Positions 9,178 through 17,821 of a DNA stretch of 64,000 bases are shown piece after piece. A model generated the notes under the pieces. That model did not search any database. It had not been told where the DNA came from and saw only the letters and a program-made list of their open reading frames with translations. This stretch comes from Flavobacterium hankyongi (GTDB taxonomy: Bacteria > Bacteroidota > Bacteroidia > Flavobacteriales > Flavobacteriaceae): positions 2,542,001-2,606,000 of the forward strand of contig NZ_CP085725.1 of the NCBI RefSeq assembly GCF_036840915.1, written 5' to 3'. Made by a program: the position numbers and the translations under genes. Each line of letters opens with the position of its first letter. Within the stretch, counting starts at the first letter, position 1.

Positions 9178-9840
9178 ATGAAAAAACTTCTACTACTTTT
9201 AGTACTGATTCCTTTATCGTTTTATGCTCAAAATGATTCTATTTCAAAACCTAATCTTTCAGTGATTGGTTTAAACAATTTAAATATTGCATACAGAGGA
9301 ATTCCTAATCCAATTTCTATAGCGGTTAGTAATGCAAAGCCTTATAAAATAAAAGGAGATAATATTTTTATAAATGATGAAGGCAAATATTTCATTAAAC
9401 CAAAAGCAGAAAAAGAAAGTAAAGTTTTATTAGAAATAGAAACTTCAGATAGTACAAAGGTTGTTGAAGAACATATTTTTAGGGTAAAAGATTTACCTTA
9501 TGCAGCTATATTAGTGAATCAAAAAGGATGTATCAATGGTGATTGTGTAATTGAAATGCCTAGCAAAGAAATTTTAAATGCTGAAATTTCAGTAAAACTT
9601 ATTGACTACTTATTAGAAGGAAACATTGCTGTTACAGGTTTTCGAATTAATTTAACTAACAGTAAAGGTGATTTTTTAGATAGTTTTGAAATAAAAGGCA
9701 ACAAAATTCCTCAAGATGTTTATGAAGAGATTATGGCTAATACCAAGATATCTTTAATTATTTTACATAAGTTTATCTTTGAATCAGACTTAAATTTATC
9801 TATAGCAAAAACACCAGTTGTTAAGATTAGGAAATTGTAA
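9178..9840 (+). CDS. Secreted protein with GldM C-terminal-domain-like fold, copy 1
   Basis: This 220-residue protein has a signal peptide (MKKLLLLLVLIPLSFYAQ) and then a segment NLNIAYRGIPNPISIAVSN near residue 35 that resembles the start of the periplasmic C-terminal domains of GldM/PorM, the T9SS and gliding motor arm. The pattern continues with KPYKIKGDNIF...GKYFIKPKAEKESKVLLEIE and a final strand-rich half. It lacks the N-terminal membrane helix and the helical domain of true GldM. The next gene is a paralogue 15 bp downstream. Role is unknown; it may be a soluble relative that uses the fold for an envelope protein contact. Confidence 0.72.
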   Translation: MKKLLLLLVLIPLSFYAQNDSISKPNLSVIGLNNLNIAYRGIPNPISIAVSNAKPYKIKGDNIFINDEGKYFIKPKAEKESKVLLEIETSDSTKVVEEHIFRVKDLPYAAILVNQKGCINGDCVIEMPSKEILNAEISVKLIDYLLEGNIAVTGFRINLTNSKGDFLDSFEIKGNKIPQDVYEEIMANTKISLIILHKFIFESDLNLSIAKTPVVKIRKL

Positions 9841-9855
9841 AACTGTATTTAATCC

Positions 9856-10509
9856 ATGAAAAGAATACTTGTATTATTACTACTTCCTTTTTTAGATTTT
9901 GCTCAAAATGATACAATAAAAAATGTTGCATCTAGACAATCTGTAATTGGTTTAGATAGGATGAATGTGGTTTATAGAGGAGTTCCTAATCCTATTTCTA
10001 TTGCGGTAAATAATACTAAATCATATAAAATTATTGGCGATGGAGTTTCACAAAATGAAGATGGTAAATATATAATTAGACCAGGAGCGGGTAAAGAAAC
10101 CAAAGTTTTTGTTGAAATTGAAAAACTTGATGGTTCTAAAAGTACTGAAGAATATACTTTTAGAATAAAAGGACTTCCAAGAATTTGCGGAACTTTAAAA
10201 GGAAAAGAAGGAGAAGTAATTTTAAAAAGAAATGAAGTAAAAGAAGCTATAATTTCAACTGAAATGATAGGGTTCTTATATGATGTTTTTGATGATTCTG
10301 ATTTTTTTAAAGTCAATTCATTTGAAGTTAAGTTTTCAGAAAGTAAAGTAATTAAGGTTGTAGGAAATAAATTTGATAGTGAATCTTTTAAAGAAATAGC
10401 AAAACTTAAAAGAGGAGATTTTTTTGAAATAAATCACTTAGACTACGGTCCACCAACTGATGCATTAAAGAGAAGAGCATTCCCTATAATTGTTATGATG
10501 GGAGATTAA
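9856..10509 (+). CDS. Secreted protein with GldM C-terminal-domain-like fold, copy 2
   Basis: This is a 217-residue tandem paralogue of the preceding gene. It shares the signal peptide type (MKRILVLLLLPFLDFAQ), the motif DRMNVVYRGVPNPISIAVNN and the following YKIIGDGVSQNEDGKYIIRP. The C-terminal halves have diverged: this one has RICGTLKGKEGEV and ends in the basic LKRRAFPIIVMMGD. The two form a likely operon ending in the terminator at 10508-10537. I see no T9SS sorting domain and no membrane anchor, so a periplasmic location is likely. Confidence 0.72.
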   Translation: MKRILVLLLLPFLDFAQNDTIKNVASRQSVIGLDRMNVVYRGVPNPISIAVNNTKSYKIIGDGVSQNEDGKYIIRPGAGKETKVFVEIEKLDGSKSTEEYTFRIKGLPRICGTLKGKEGEVILKRNEVKEAIISTEMIGFLYDVFDDSDFFKVNSFEVKFSESKVIKVVGNKFDSESFKEIAKLKRGDFFEINHLDYGPPTDALKRRAFPIIVMMGD

Positions 10510-10537
10510 AAAGAGCAACATTTAGTTGCTCTTTTTT
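10508..10537 (+). terminator. Terminator of the GldM-C-like gene pair
   Basis: A 9-bp perfect stem pairs 10511-10519 with 10525-10533 around a 5-nt loop and leads into a T run to 10537. It lies immediately past the stop codon. Confidence 0.85.
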
Positions 10538-10594
10538 GTTAAAGCATCGCCCAATATATTTAATTAATTTTTCTTAAAAATTTAGAAATAAAAA

Positions 10595-10620
10595 AAGAGC
10601 TACTTTTTCAAGTAACTCTT
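10595..10620 (-). terminator. Terminator downstream of tRNA-Cys
   Basis: An 11-bp stem with one mismatch pairs 10595-10605 with 10610-10620. On the minus strand it is followed by a T run (complement of the A tract at 10590-10596). It lies 4 nt past the 3' end of the tRNA. Confidence 0.7.
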
Positions 10621-10624
10621 TTAG

Positions 10625-10695
10625 AGGCATCGCCCGGATTCGAACCGGGGTAGACGGTTTTGCAGACCGGTGCCTAGCCGCTCGGCCACGACGCC
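10625..10695 (-). tRNA. tRNA-Cys (anticodon GCA)
   Basis: The reverse complement folds as a tRNA: a 7-bp acceptor stem GGCGTCG/CGATGCC with one G-U pair, a D arm containing GGCCGAGCGGCTAGGC, an anticodon loop CTGCAAA giving anticodon GCA, and a T arm with GGTTCGAATCC. The discriminator base is U, as expected for cysteine tRNAs. CCA is not encoded. The outermost pair of the anticodon stem is a C-U mismatch. The gene stands alone between two plus-strand genes. Confidence 0.95.
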
Positions 10696-10831
10696 ATTAC
10701 TAGTATGGACGGCAAATTTACATAATATTTACTCTCAAACAAGAAAATCCAATTAAATTTTATTTGTTTCTAAAAAATTCTTCATGTTTTAATTATACTT
10801 TTGGAATACTTTTTTAAAACTTTTAAACCCA

Positions 10832-12781
10832 ATGAAAAAGATTCAACATCTAAAACCTATTTTCTATTTTATTATAATAGGATTGTTAATCAATACATTA
10901 AGTAGAATAATCATCTTCTTTATGTTTAAAGAACGTATTCAGGAAACCGAAAATTATTGGTACATCTTCCCTATTGGTTTGCGTTTCGATTTAATTCTAC
11001 TTTGCTATTTATCGTTTTTACCAGCAGTATTAATTTGTTTATTACCGGATAAATGGCTTAATTTTTTCAAAAAGTTTTTAAATATTTATTTCATTCTCTT
11101 TTTGTTTTTACTGCTTTTAATGGAAATGAGTACTCCTGATTTCATAAAGCAATATGATACTCGACCTAATCGACTTTTCTTAGATTATTTAATTTATCCT
11201 AAAGAAGTTATTGGTACACTGATTAAAAGTTATCTAACATCAATGATTGTAACTTTCATCGTTTTAGGTACAGGTTTGTATTTTGCTTTTAAACATGGAA
11301 AGAAACTATTTTATCCAGTAGCTAATGATTATAAAAATAAGCTTATTTTATTCCTTCCAGTGGCTTTTCTTTTATTTTTGGGAGCTCGCTCAAGTTTAAC
11401 TTCAAAAAGACCTATAAACGCCTCTAATGCGGTTTTTTCGGTAAATCAATTAACAAATTGTGTAGGACTTAATTCATTATATACAGTTGCTTTTGCTGCT
11501 TATTCTATAAAAAATGAAGGAAACGCAGAGAAAATGTATGGTAAGATGGATATTAACGAAGCCTACAGTCGTGTTAAAAAGTATATGACTGCAAAACCTG
11601 AAGATTTTACGGATCCTGATTTACCTTTATTACACATTCAACAGCCTGATACAGTTTTAAAAAGACCTTATAACTTGGTAATTTTTCTTCAGGAAAGTCT
11701 AGGTGCTGAATTTGTTGGAAGTCTTGGAGGTTATCCTTTAACACCTGAGCTTGATAAATTGACTAAAGAAGGAACTTTATTTACTAATTTGTATTGTACA
11801 GGTACTAGAAGTGTTAGAGGAATTGAAGCAGTAGTTACTGGTTTTTTACCTTCACCATCAGAAAGTGTTGTTAAATTAAGTAATTCACAATCTGGTTTTT
11901 ATACGTTGGCCGATGGCTTAAAAAGAGATGGTTTTGACACTAGTTTTATTTACGGAGGTATGGCTAATTTTGATAATATGGCTTCATTTTTCAATGGAAA
12001 TGGTTTTGATAATATCATTGATGAGTCTGATTTTGATAGCGATGGTAAAAAGCATGCTTTCAAAGGAACTTGGGGATATTCTGATGAAGATTTAGCCGAA
12101 AAAGCCAATGAATATTTTAAATCAAAAGGTGATAAACCATTCTTTTCATTAATGTTCTCTACTTCAAATCACGAGCCTTTTGAATTCCCTGACGGAAGAA
12201 TCAAGCTTTATGACAAACAAAAGAATACGGTTAAAAATGCTATGAAATATGCCGATTTTTCAATTGGTAAGTTCTTCGAATTAGCTAAAAAAGAAGATTA
12301 TTTTAAAAATACAGTTTTCATTGTTATTGCCGATCATAACACCAGAACGTATGGTAAACATTTGGTTCCTGTTCATAAATTTCATATTCCAGCTTTAATC
12401 ATTGGTCCTAAAGTGGCTAAAGGAAAAACCTATGATAAATTAGCGAGTCAAATAGATATTCCGCCAACATTATTGAGTTTAATTGGAGTTAAATCAGAAA
12501 CTCCAATGCCTGGAAGAAATATTTTTAAAATCCCTGCTGAAACAAAAGGAAGATCAATCATGCAATTTCATGATATAAATGCATTTAGAGTTGAAAATCA
12601 GGTTGTTATTTTGCAACCCTTTAAGGAACCTGTGCAATTTGAAGTGACTAAGGATACTATATTTAAACCTGTAAAATTAGATCCAGAATTAGCAAAAGAT
12701 GCTTTAGCACATATAGTTACTGCAACAGATTTATATAAATCGAGAAAGTATAAATTAAGAGATAGTAAAAAATCTAAATAA
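10832..12781 (+). CDS. LTA synthase / phosphoglycerol transferase-like sulfatase-fold membrane enzyme
   Basis: The 649-residue protein has five N-terminal membrane helices (to about residue 190) and a periplasmic alkaline-phosphatase/sulfatase domain. The metal and nucleophile signature is visible: NLVIFLQESLGAEFVGS near 285 supplies an acidic ligand, CTGTRSVRGIEAV near 325 holds the likely nucleophile threonine, and FIVIADHN near 505 supplies Asp/His ligands. Gram-negative relatives modify envelope glycans or lipids with glycerol phosphate or phosphoethanolamine; the substrate here is not known, and lipoteichoic acid is not expected. It is transcribed alone and shares a bidirectional terminator with folB. 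Confidence 0.88.
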   Translation: MKKIQHLKPIFYFIIIGLLINTLSRIIIFFMFKERIQETENYWYIFPIGLRFDLILLCYLSFLPAVLICLLPDKWLNFFKKFLNIYFILFLFLLLLMEMSTPDFIKQYDTRPNRLFLDYLIYPKEVIGTLIKSYLTSMIVTFIVLGTGLYFAFKHGKKLFYPVANDYKNKLILFLPVAFLLFLGARSSLTSKRPINASNAVFSVNQLTNCVGLNSLYTVAFAAYSIKNEGNAEKMYGKMDINEAYSRVKKYMTAKPEDFTDPDLPLLHIQQPDTVLKRPYNLVIFLQESLGAEFVGSLGGYPLTPELDKLTKEGTLFTNLYCTGTRSVRGIEAVVTGFLPSPSESVVKLSNSQSGFYTLADGLKRDGFDTSFIYGGMANFDNMASFFNGNGFDNIIDESDFDSDGKKHAFKGTWGYSDEDLAEKANEYFKSKGDKPFFSLMFSTSNHEPFEFPDGRIKLYDKQKNTVKNAMKYADFSIGKFFELAKKEDYFKNTVFIVIADHNTRTYGKHLVPVHKFHIPALIIGPKVAKGKTYDKLASQIDIPPTLLSLIGVKSETPMPGRNIFKIPAETKGRSIMQFHDINAFRVENQVVILQPFKEPVQFEVTKDTIFKPVKLDPELAKDALAHIVTATDLYKSRKYKLRDSKKSK

Positions 12782-12785
12782 AAGA

Positions 12786-12814
12786 AAAGCCGAAGATTAA
12801 CTTCGGCTTTTTTA
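12786..12814. terminator. Bidirectional terminator between LTA-synthase-like gene and folB
   Basis: A 10-bp perfect stem pairs 12786-12795 with 12801-12810 around the loop ATTAA, with A residues before and T residues after. The flanking genes converge, so it can serve both. Confidence 0.88.
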
Positions 12815-13174
12815 TTAAAATCTACTTTTTTCTAAGATGATTGTTACAGCTTCAACATCACCACCAATAGGTGGATTTAGCTTAGAAACTTCAACTAAAA
12901 CTCTTGAAACAGGATTCAAATCTTTTAGAGTTCTGTCTATAATTCGTTGTGCTACATGTTCTAACAGTTCAGATCGAATAGCCATTTCTTCTACCACAAT
13001 TTTGTTTAAGTGCACATAATCTACAGTGTCAGCAAGTTTATCTGTTTGTGCTGATTTTGCTAAATCAGCTTCAATCTCTAAATCAACTCTATAATCACTC
13101 CCTATTTTACTTTCTTCAACTAAACAACCATGATAAGAAAATGTGCGTATATTTTTAAGTTTTATTATTCCCAT
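12815..13174 (-). CDS. folB: Dihydroneopterin aldolase
   Basis: FolB cleaves 7,8-dihydroneopterin to 6-hydroxymethyl-dihydropterin and glycolaldehyde in folate synthesis. The 119-residue length fits. Typical elements are the N-terminal IKLKNIRTFSYHGCLVEE, the YRVDLEIEAD strand, TVDYVHLNKIVVEEM and the C-terminal VEVSKLNPPIGGDVEAVTIILE, where the lysine in SKLNPP corresponds to the catalytic lysine of the family. Family members form octamers in the cytosol. The gene lies head to head with glnS. Confidence 0.93.
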   Translation of the reverse strand: MGIIKLKNIRTFSYHGCLVEESKIGSDYRVDLEIEADLAKSAQTDKLADTVDYVHLNKIVVEEMAIRSELLEHVAQRIIDRTLKDLNPVSRVLVEVSKLNPPIGGDVEAVTIILEKSRF

Positions 13175-13293
13175 TATTTGTGGATTTGCTAATTTTTATG
13201 TTGGATAAAAGTACAAATTTTGCTAATAACCAAATAAACGAATAACCAAATAACCAACATTTTTGATAACTTTGTTCTCTCAATTTTAGAAAA

Positions 13294-14979
13294 ATGTCTA
13301 CTAAAGAAAAATCATTGAATTTTATAGAGCAAATCATTGAAGAAGATTTAAAAAATGGTTTGTCAAAAGATAAATTACGTTTTCGTTTTCCACCAGAACC
13401 TAATGGATATTTGCATGTAGGTCATGCAAGTGCTATCTGTTTAAATTTTGGTTTAGGAATTGATTATCAAGCACCTGTGAACCTGCGTTTTGATGATACC
13501 AATCCATCAAAAGAAGAGCAAGAATATGTTGATGCTATTAAGAGAGATGTAGAATGGTTAGGTTATCAATGGGATAATGAATGTTATGCTTCTGATTATT
13601 TCCAACAATTATACGATTGGGCTGTAGAGTTAATTAAGAAAGGAAAAGCGTATGTTGATAGTCAATCTTCTGAAGATATGGCTATTCAAAAAGGAACACC
13701 TACCACTCCAGGAACAGATTCTCCTTTTAGAAATCGTTCTATTGAAGAAAATTTAGATCTTTTTACACGTATGAAAAATGGAGAGTTTGAAAAAGGAACT
13801 CATGTTTTACGTGCTAAAATTTCTATGGGTGCAAACAATATGCTAATGCGTGATCCTATCATGTATCGTATTATGCATGCACACCACCACCGTACCGGAA
13901 ATGATTGGTGTATTTATCCAATGTACGATTGGGCACATGGCGAAAGTGACTATTTAGAGCAAATTTCACATTCTTTTTGTACGTTAGAATTCTTACCACA
14001 CAGAGAATTATACGATTGGTTTTTGAATCAAATTTATGATGAAAGCAAAGTACGTCCTAAACAACGTGAATTTGCACGTCGTAATTTATCACATACAGTT
14101 GTTTCTAAGCGTAAACTATTACAATTAGTTGAAGAAAAGCATGTTACAGGTTGGGATGATCCTCGTATGAGTACTATTTCAGGGATGAGACGCCGTGGGT
14201 ATACACCTGCTTCAATCCGTAATTTTGCTAATACAATTGGTATTGCAAAACGTGAAAATCTAATTGATGTTTCGTTATTGGATTTTTGTGTCCGTGAAGA
14301 CTTAAACAAAACTGCACCACGTGTAATGGCAGTTTTAGATCCAATAAAGTTAGTTATAACTAATTATCCTGAAGGTCAAGAAGAATGGTTGGAAGCAGAA
14401 AACAATCCTGAAGAAGAAGTATTAACTTTTAGAAAAGTTCCTTTTGCTAAAGAAATTTATATTGAAAGAGAGGATTTTAAAGAAGAAGCCGATAAAAAGT
14501 TCTTTAGATTGACTTTAGGTTCTGAAGTTCGTTTAAAAAATGCTTATATCATTAAGGGTGAATCTGTTGTAAAAGACGCTAATGGAAATATTACTGAAAT
14601 TCACGCGACTTATGATCCAGATTCTCGCTCAGGAAGTGGTACAGAAGCAAGTAAACGTAAAGTAAAAGGAACAATTCATTGGGTTTCAACTCAACATGCT
14701 TTAGAAGCTGAAGTGCGTATATATGACCGTTTATTTACCCACGAAAGCCCTGATGGAAATAAAGAAATTGACTTTAAAGAATTCATAAATCCTGATTCAT
14801 TAAAGGTTATTACTGGTTATGTTGAACCAAGTTTACAAACCACAAAAGAGTTAGATCATTTTCAGTTTCAACGTTTGGGATACTTTTGTACAGACAGAGA
14901 TTCGACATCACAAAAATTAGTTTTTAATAAAACGGTAGGCCTTAGAGATACTTGGGCTAAAGTAGAAAGCAAAGAATAA
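13294..14979 (+). CDS. glnS: Glutaminyl-tRNA synthetase
   Basis: GlnRS charges tRNA-Gln with glutamine. The 561-residue class I enzyme shows the HIGH-type motif PPEPNGYLHVGHA near residue 32 and the KMSKS-type motif VVSKRKL near residue 270, both in the GlnRS form. The catalytic fold is followed by the two beta-barrel anticodon domains (about 340-555). A bacterial GlnRS means the organism need not use the GatCAB route for glutamine. A TAACTTTG box at 13267-13274 sits 20 bp before the start, a candidate -7 element. A strong terminator follows. Confidence 0.96.
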   Translation: MSTKEKSLNFIEQIIEEDLKNGLSKDKLRFRFPPEPNGYLHVGHASAICLNFGLGIDYQAPVNLRFDDTNPSKEEQEYVDAIKRDVEWLGYQWDNECYASDYFQQLYDWAVELIKKGKAYVDSQSSEDMAIQKGTPTTPGTDSPFRNRSIEENLDLFTRMKNGEFEKGTHVLRAKISMGANNMLMRDPIMYRIMHAHHHRTGNDWCIYPMYDWAHGESDYLEQISHSFCTLEFLPHRELYDWFLNQIYDESKVRPKQREFARRNLSHTVVSKRKLLQLVEEKHVTGWDDPRMSTISGMRRRGYTPASIRNFANTIGIAKRENLIDVSLLDFCVREDLNKTAPRVMAVLDPIKLVITNYPEGQEEWLEAENNPEEEVLTFRKVPFAKEIYIEREDFKEEADKKFFRLTLGSEVRLKNAYIIKGESVVKDANGNITEIHATYDPDSRSGSGTEASKRKVKGTIHWVSTQHALEAEVRIYDRLFTHESPDGNKEIDFKEFINPDSLKVITGYVEPSLQTTKELDHFQFQRLGYFCTDRDSTSQKLVFNKTVGLRDTWAKVESKE

Positions 14980-15001
14980 TTTTTTTAAATATTTGATATT
15001 T

Positions 15002-15037
15002 ACCCTTTCATATTCATAGTATGAAAGGGTTTTTTTT
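15002..15037 (+). terminator. Terminator of glnS
   Basis: An 11-bp perfect stem pairs 15002-15012 with 15020-15030 around a 7-nt loop and runs into a T tract to 15037, 22 bp past the glnS stop. Confidence 0.9.
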
Positions 15038-15195
15038 GTGTTTCACAGGAAAAGCACCCTACATTTTTCATTCATTTCCCTTTTAATAATCAGGAATTCT
15101 CCTCAAGTCCCAATCAACTACATATCATAGTTTTGCTTTGTTAATAATCATAATCATAAGGATTGTGATAAGTATAATCAATAAACAAACTAATT

Positions 15196-15789
15196 ATGAA
15201 AACAAAAAGAATCATTATTCTAGGACTAATTACTGGGTTGTTATTTTTAACTCAAAGTTGTTGTAAACCTGGTTTAATTGGAAGTGTAAATAATACACTT
15301 CGCCCACAAGAAACAAACAATTGGTGTTGGGCTGCAACTACTCAGATGATTGCTCAAAATGAAGGAGTTAGCAAAACACAATGTGAACTTGCAAACCACA
15401 GATTTGGTAGAACAAACTGTTGTAACGATGAACCTACAGACAACACTTGTAGAAAAACTAATGACTGTAATAAACCGGGATGGTTAGAACTTGATTATTG
15501 CGGACTTAAATTCTCTGAATCTGCAACAGCTTTAAGTTGGGATCAGTTAAAAAAGAGTATTTATTGTAGTAAAGATGTGCTAGGTTTTGCTTACGGTCAA
15601 AGTGGTGTGGTAGGTCATGTAGTTGCTGTTAAGGGTTATGTAACAGTAAATGGCACAAATTATGTGGTATTAAATGATCCTTGGGGACCGTGTGTTGGTC
15701 AAGAACGCTTAATTACTTATGATGAATATGTTGATCCATCAGGGGCTAAAACACATTGGAATACATGGTATAATATCAGTAAAAAATAA
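15196..15789 (+). CDS. Papain-like cysteine protease lipoprotein
   Basis: The 197-residue protein has a lipoprotein signal peptide with lipobox FLTQSC, placing the lipidated cysteine at about residue 22. The papain-like active site is visible: NNWCWAATTQMI puts the nucleophile at about Cys44, GVVGHVVAVKGY supplies the histidine near 140, and VVLNDPWGP supplies the third residue near 159. This looks like the AvrRpt2/C70 or C39-like group of small secreted papain-fold enzymes. A cysteine-rich loop (TNCCNDEPTDNTCRKTNDC) may be disulfide bonded. I infer an outer-membrane or surface location. The following secreted protein is 16 bp downstream and probably its partner. Substrate is unknown. Confidence 0.85.
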   Translation: MKTKRIIILGLITGLLFLTQSCCKPGLIGSVNNTLRPQETNNWCWAATTQMIAQNEGVSKTQCELANHRFGRTNCCNDEPTDNTCRKTNDCNKPGWLELDYCGLKFSESATALSWDQLKKSIYCSKDVLGFAYGQSGVVGHVVAVKGYVTVNGTNYVVLNDPWGPCVGQERLITYDEYVDPSGAKTHWNTWYNISKK

Positions 15790-15805
15790 CTTTAAAAACA
15801 CAATT

Positions 15806-16441
15806 ATGAAAAATATAAAATCAATTATAACTGTTCTTTTAGCGGTAGTTTCTACTGGTTTAATGGCTCAAACAACTGCGAATAACGGAATTAAAGAAGC
15901 TGCTGCAAAAGGTAAATCGGATCTATTAAAGCTTCTTTCAGAAAACAAGGACTTTAATTTTGGAGTATCAGCAAGTGATGTAGAAGCTGCTCAAGTTTCC
16001 AATTCTATTGAATCATTCAGTACAGAATTTAATAGTTTATTGAATGATAACAGCGGAAATATTGCAACAATTTCTAGAAGTGAAAATTTACATATTGTAC
16101 CTCTTGTTTCTGATAATAAAGTAATTACGACGATTAGTGTTGCATCAAATAGCAAAGAAACAAAAGTTGTTGAACTTGTTAGTCAGCAGTATAAATCTGA
16201 ATTAAATGATCTTCCTGATGATATTAAAAGAGCTAATTTCAGAGGATTAAAATTTGTTCAGGTACCAAATATTGAAGCTTCTTTATATATTTTTGGAGAT
16301 AAATGTTACACAAGTTATAATGGAAGGAGTTTAAGAGAAGGAACAAGTGTTTCAGAAATTACTAGACAACTGCAAATTGATGCTAGAGCTTTTCAAGCTG
16401 AATTTGGAGAAGAATTGAAAAGAGGAAAATTAGTGAAATAA
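15806..16441 (+). CDS. Secreted protein of unknown function, paired with the papain-like protease
   Basis: I do not recognise the family. The start at 15806 gives 211 residues with a clean signal peptide (MKNIKSIITVLLAVVSTGLMAQ); a longer in-frame start overlaps the protease gene. The mature protein begins with a helical lysine-rich stretch, then a beta-rich middle (LHIVPLVSDNKVITTISVAS, LKFVQVPNIEASLYIFG), and ends in a helix (ARAFQAEFGEELKRGKLVK). It could be an inhibitor, substrate or accessory protein of the adjacent protease; only adjacency supports this. The two genes are bounded by a terminator on each side. Confidence 0.7.
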   Translation: MKNIKSIITVLLAVVSTGLMAQTTANNGIKEAAAKGKSDLLKLLSENKDFNFGVSASDVEAAQVSNSIESFSTEFNSLLNDNSGNIATISRSENLHIVPLVSDNKVITTISVASNSKETKVVELVSQQYKSELNDLPDDIKRANFRGLKFVQVPNIEASLYIFGDKCYTSYNGRSLREGTSVSEITRQLQIDARAFQAEFGEELKRGKLVK

Positions 16442-16464
16442 TCTAAATAATAAATTTATCTGAT

Positions 16465-16493
16465 TAAAGCCTACTTTTTTGTAGGTTTTATTT
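16465..16493 (+). terminator. Terminator of the protease-partner operon
   Basis: An 8-bp stem with one G-U pair joins 16467-16474 and 16481-16488 across a loop of six T, followed by T-rich sequence. Confidence 0.65.
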
Positions 16494-16686
16494 ATTATTA
16501 TAAAAATCTATTTAAAAAATAAAATTGATAGATTTTAATTAAAAAATAGACTTTAATAAATTAATTTTAATCGAATTTAAAATTTAACCAATGTGATTTT
16601 ACTTTTATAAGATCAAAAGTTCCTTAAATCGCTTTATTTTAAGTTTTAGTAAAAATTACTCAAAAAAGCCACTTTTTTTCATGTGA

Positions 16687-16716
16687 CAAAAAAAAGAGTG
16701 CTTAAAAGCACCCTTC
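16687..16716 (-). terminator. Terminator of the SPFH-domain gene
   Basis: A GTGCTT/AAGCAC-centred stem lies between 16694 and 16715. On the minus strand it is followed by eight T (complement of the A run near 16688-16695). It lies 20 bp past the stop of the minus-strand gene. Confidence 0.75.
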
Positions 16717-16735
16717 ATTTTTCAAAATATTTTTT

Positions 16736-17722
16736 TTAAACTTCTTCTGTTGGATTTGAAGTATCAGATGGATTATAATCAGTTGAAGTATGATCTCCTG
16801 ATTTTTTTATTTTCTTTGGTTGAGTTTTCATTTGTTCACCAATTAAGTTTGATGCTGCAAAACTTGTTACCATATTGTTTAACATATCGTTTGCAGCTTG
16901 AGGAGAATTAGGTAACAAAATTAAATTTGAATTTGTATCTGCTCCAATCGCTTGTAAGGTATCATAATGCTGTGTAATAACAATTAATGCAGATGCTTCT
17001 TGCGAATTTATTCCCACTTCGCTTAAAACACCAACACTCTCTACTAAACCACGTGCAATTTCTCGACGTTGATCAGCAATACCTTGACCTTGTAATTTTT
17101 TACTTTCAGCTTCAGCTTTTGCTTTTGCTACAATTCTAATACGTTGAGCTTCAGATTCAAACATTGCAGCTGTTTTTTCTCTCTCAGCAGCATTAATACG
17201 ATTCATAGCATTTTTTACTTGAATATCAGGATCAATATCAGTTACTAAGGTATTAATGATATCATATCCATAAGCTAACATTGCTTCGTTCAATTCACGT
17301 TTTACAGCAATAGCAATATCATCTTTACGAACAAAAACATCATCTAAGATTAATTTTGGAACTTCGGCACGAACTACGTCAAATACATAAGCTGTGATTT
17401 GATCGTGTGGATATTCTAATTTGTAAAAAGCTTCATAAACATGTTCTTGTATAACTTTAAATTGAACAGAAACTTTCATTTTAACAAACACGTTGTCTTT
17501 TGTTTGTGTTTCAATAATTACATCTAATTGTTGAATTCTAAGGTTAACTTTTCCAGCAATTCTATCAATAACTGGAATTTTTAGCTGTAAACCAGAATTT
17601 CTAATACTTTGGAACTTTCCAAAACGTTCTATTACTACAGCTGTTTGTTGCTTAACGGTAAAGAATGAAGCTAACAATAAAAATAAGCCTATAAATAAAA
17701 AGGCTAAAAATGGAATACTCAT
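16736..17722 (-). CDS. SPFH/band 7 family membrane protein (stomatin/HflK-like)
   Basis: The 328-residue protein starts with one membrane helix (IPFLAFLFIGLFLLLASFF) and then the SPFH domain with TAVVIERFGKFQSIRNSGL, the classic stomatin/prohibitin opening. The middle LNEAMLAYGYDIINTLVTDIDPD and the coiled-coil AAEREKTAAMFESEAQRIRIVAKAKAEAESK fit the family. The C-terminus is polar and disordered, ending in TSTDYNPSDTSNPTEEV. Family members build large rings on the membrane and modulate proteases or lipid domains. No NfeD-type partner or FtsH gene is adjacent, so a specific partner is not indicated. Confidence 0.9.
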   Translation of the reverse strand: MSIPFLAFLFIGLFLLLASFFTVKQQTAVVIERFGKFQSIRNSGLQLKIPVIDRIAGKVNLRIQQLDVIIETQTKDNVFVKMKVSVQFKVIQEHVYEAFYKLEYPHDQITAYVFDVVRAEVPKLILDDVFVRKDDIAIAVKRELNEAMLAYGYDIINTLVTDIDPDIQVKNAMNRINAAEREKTAAMFESEAQRIRIVAKAKAEAESKKLQGQGIADQRREIARGLVESVGVLSEVGINSQEASALIVITQHYDTLQAIGADTNSNLILLPNSPQAANDMLNNMVTSFAASNLIGEQMKTQPKKIKKSGDHTSTDYNPSDTSNPTEEV

Positions 17723-17821
17723 GATTTTTAGATTTGTTTGTTGATATAATATTTATACGGAGGTTTATTTTAAAAGTTACAAACAAATATTTGAATATTA
17801 TATGTATTTTCGTCAAAATTT

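Noticed and set aside
10544..10552. Nine-base copy of the tRNA-Cys 3' end (GCATCGCCC) 83 bp from the tRNA, considered as an integration site scar
   Set aside because: Nine bases is short, and no integrase or island lies between or beside the two copies.
16501..16537. AAAATCTAT/ATAGATTTT inverted repeat as a second terminator
   Set aside because: The arms are pure AT-rich sequence with a long loop and are expected by chance in this composition; a better terminator lies just upstream.
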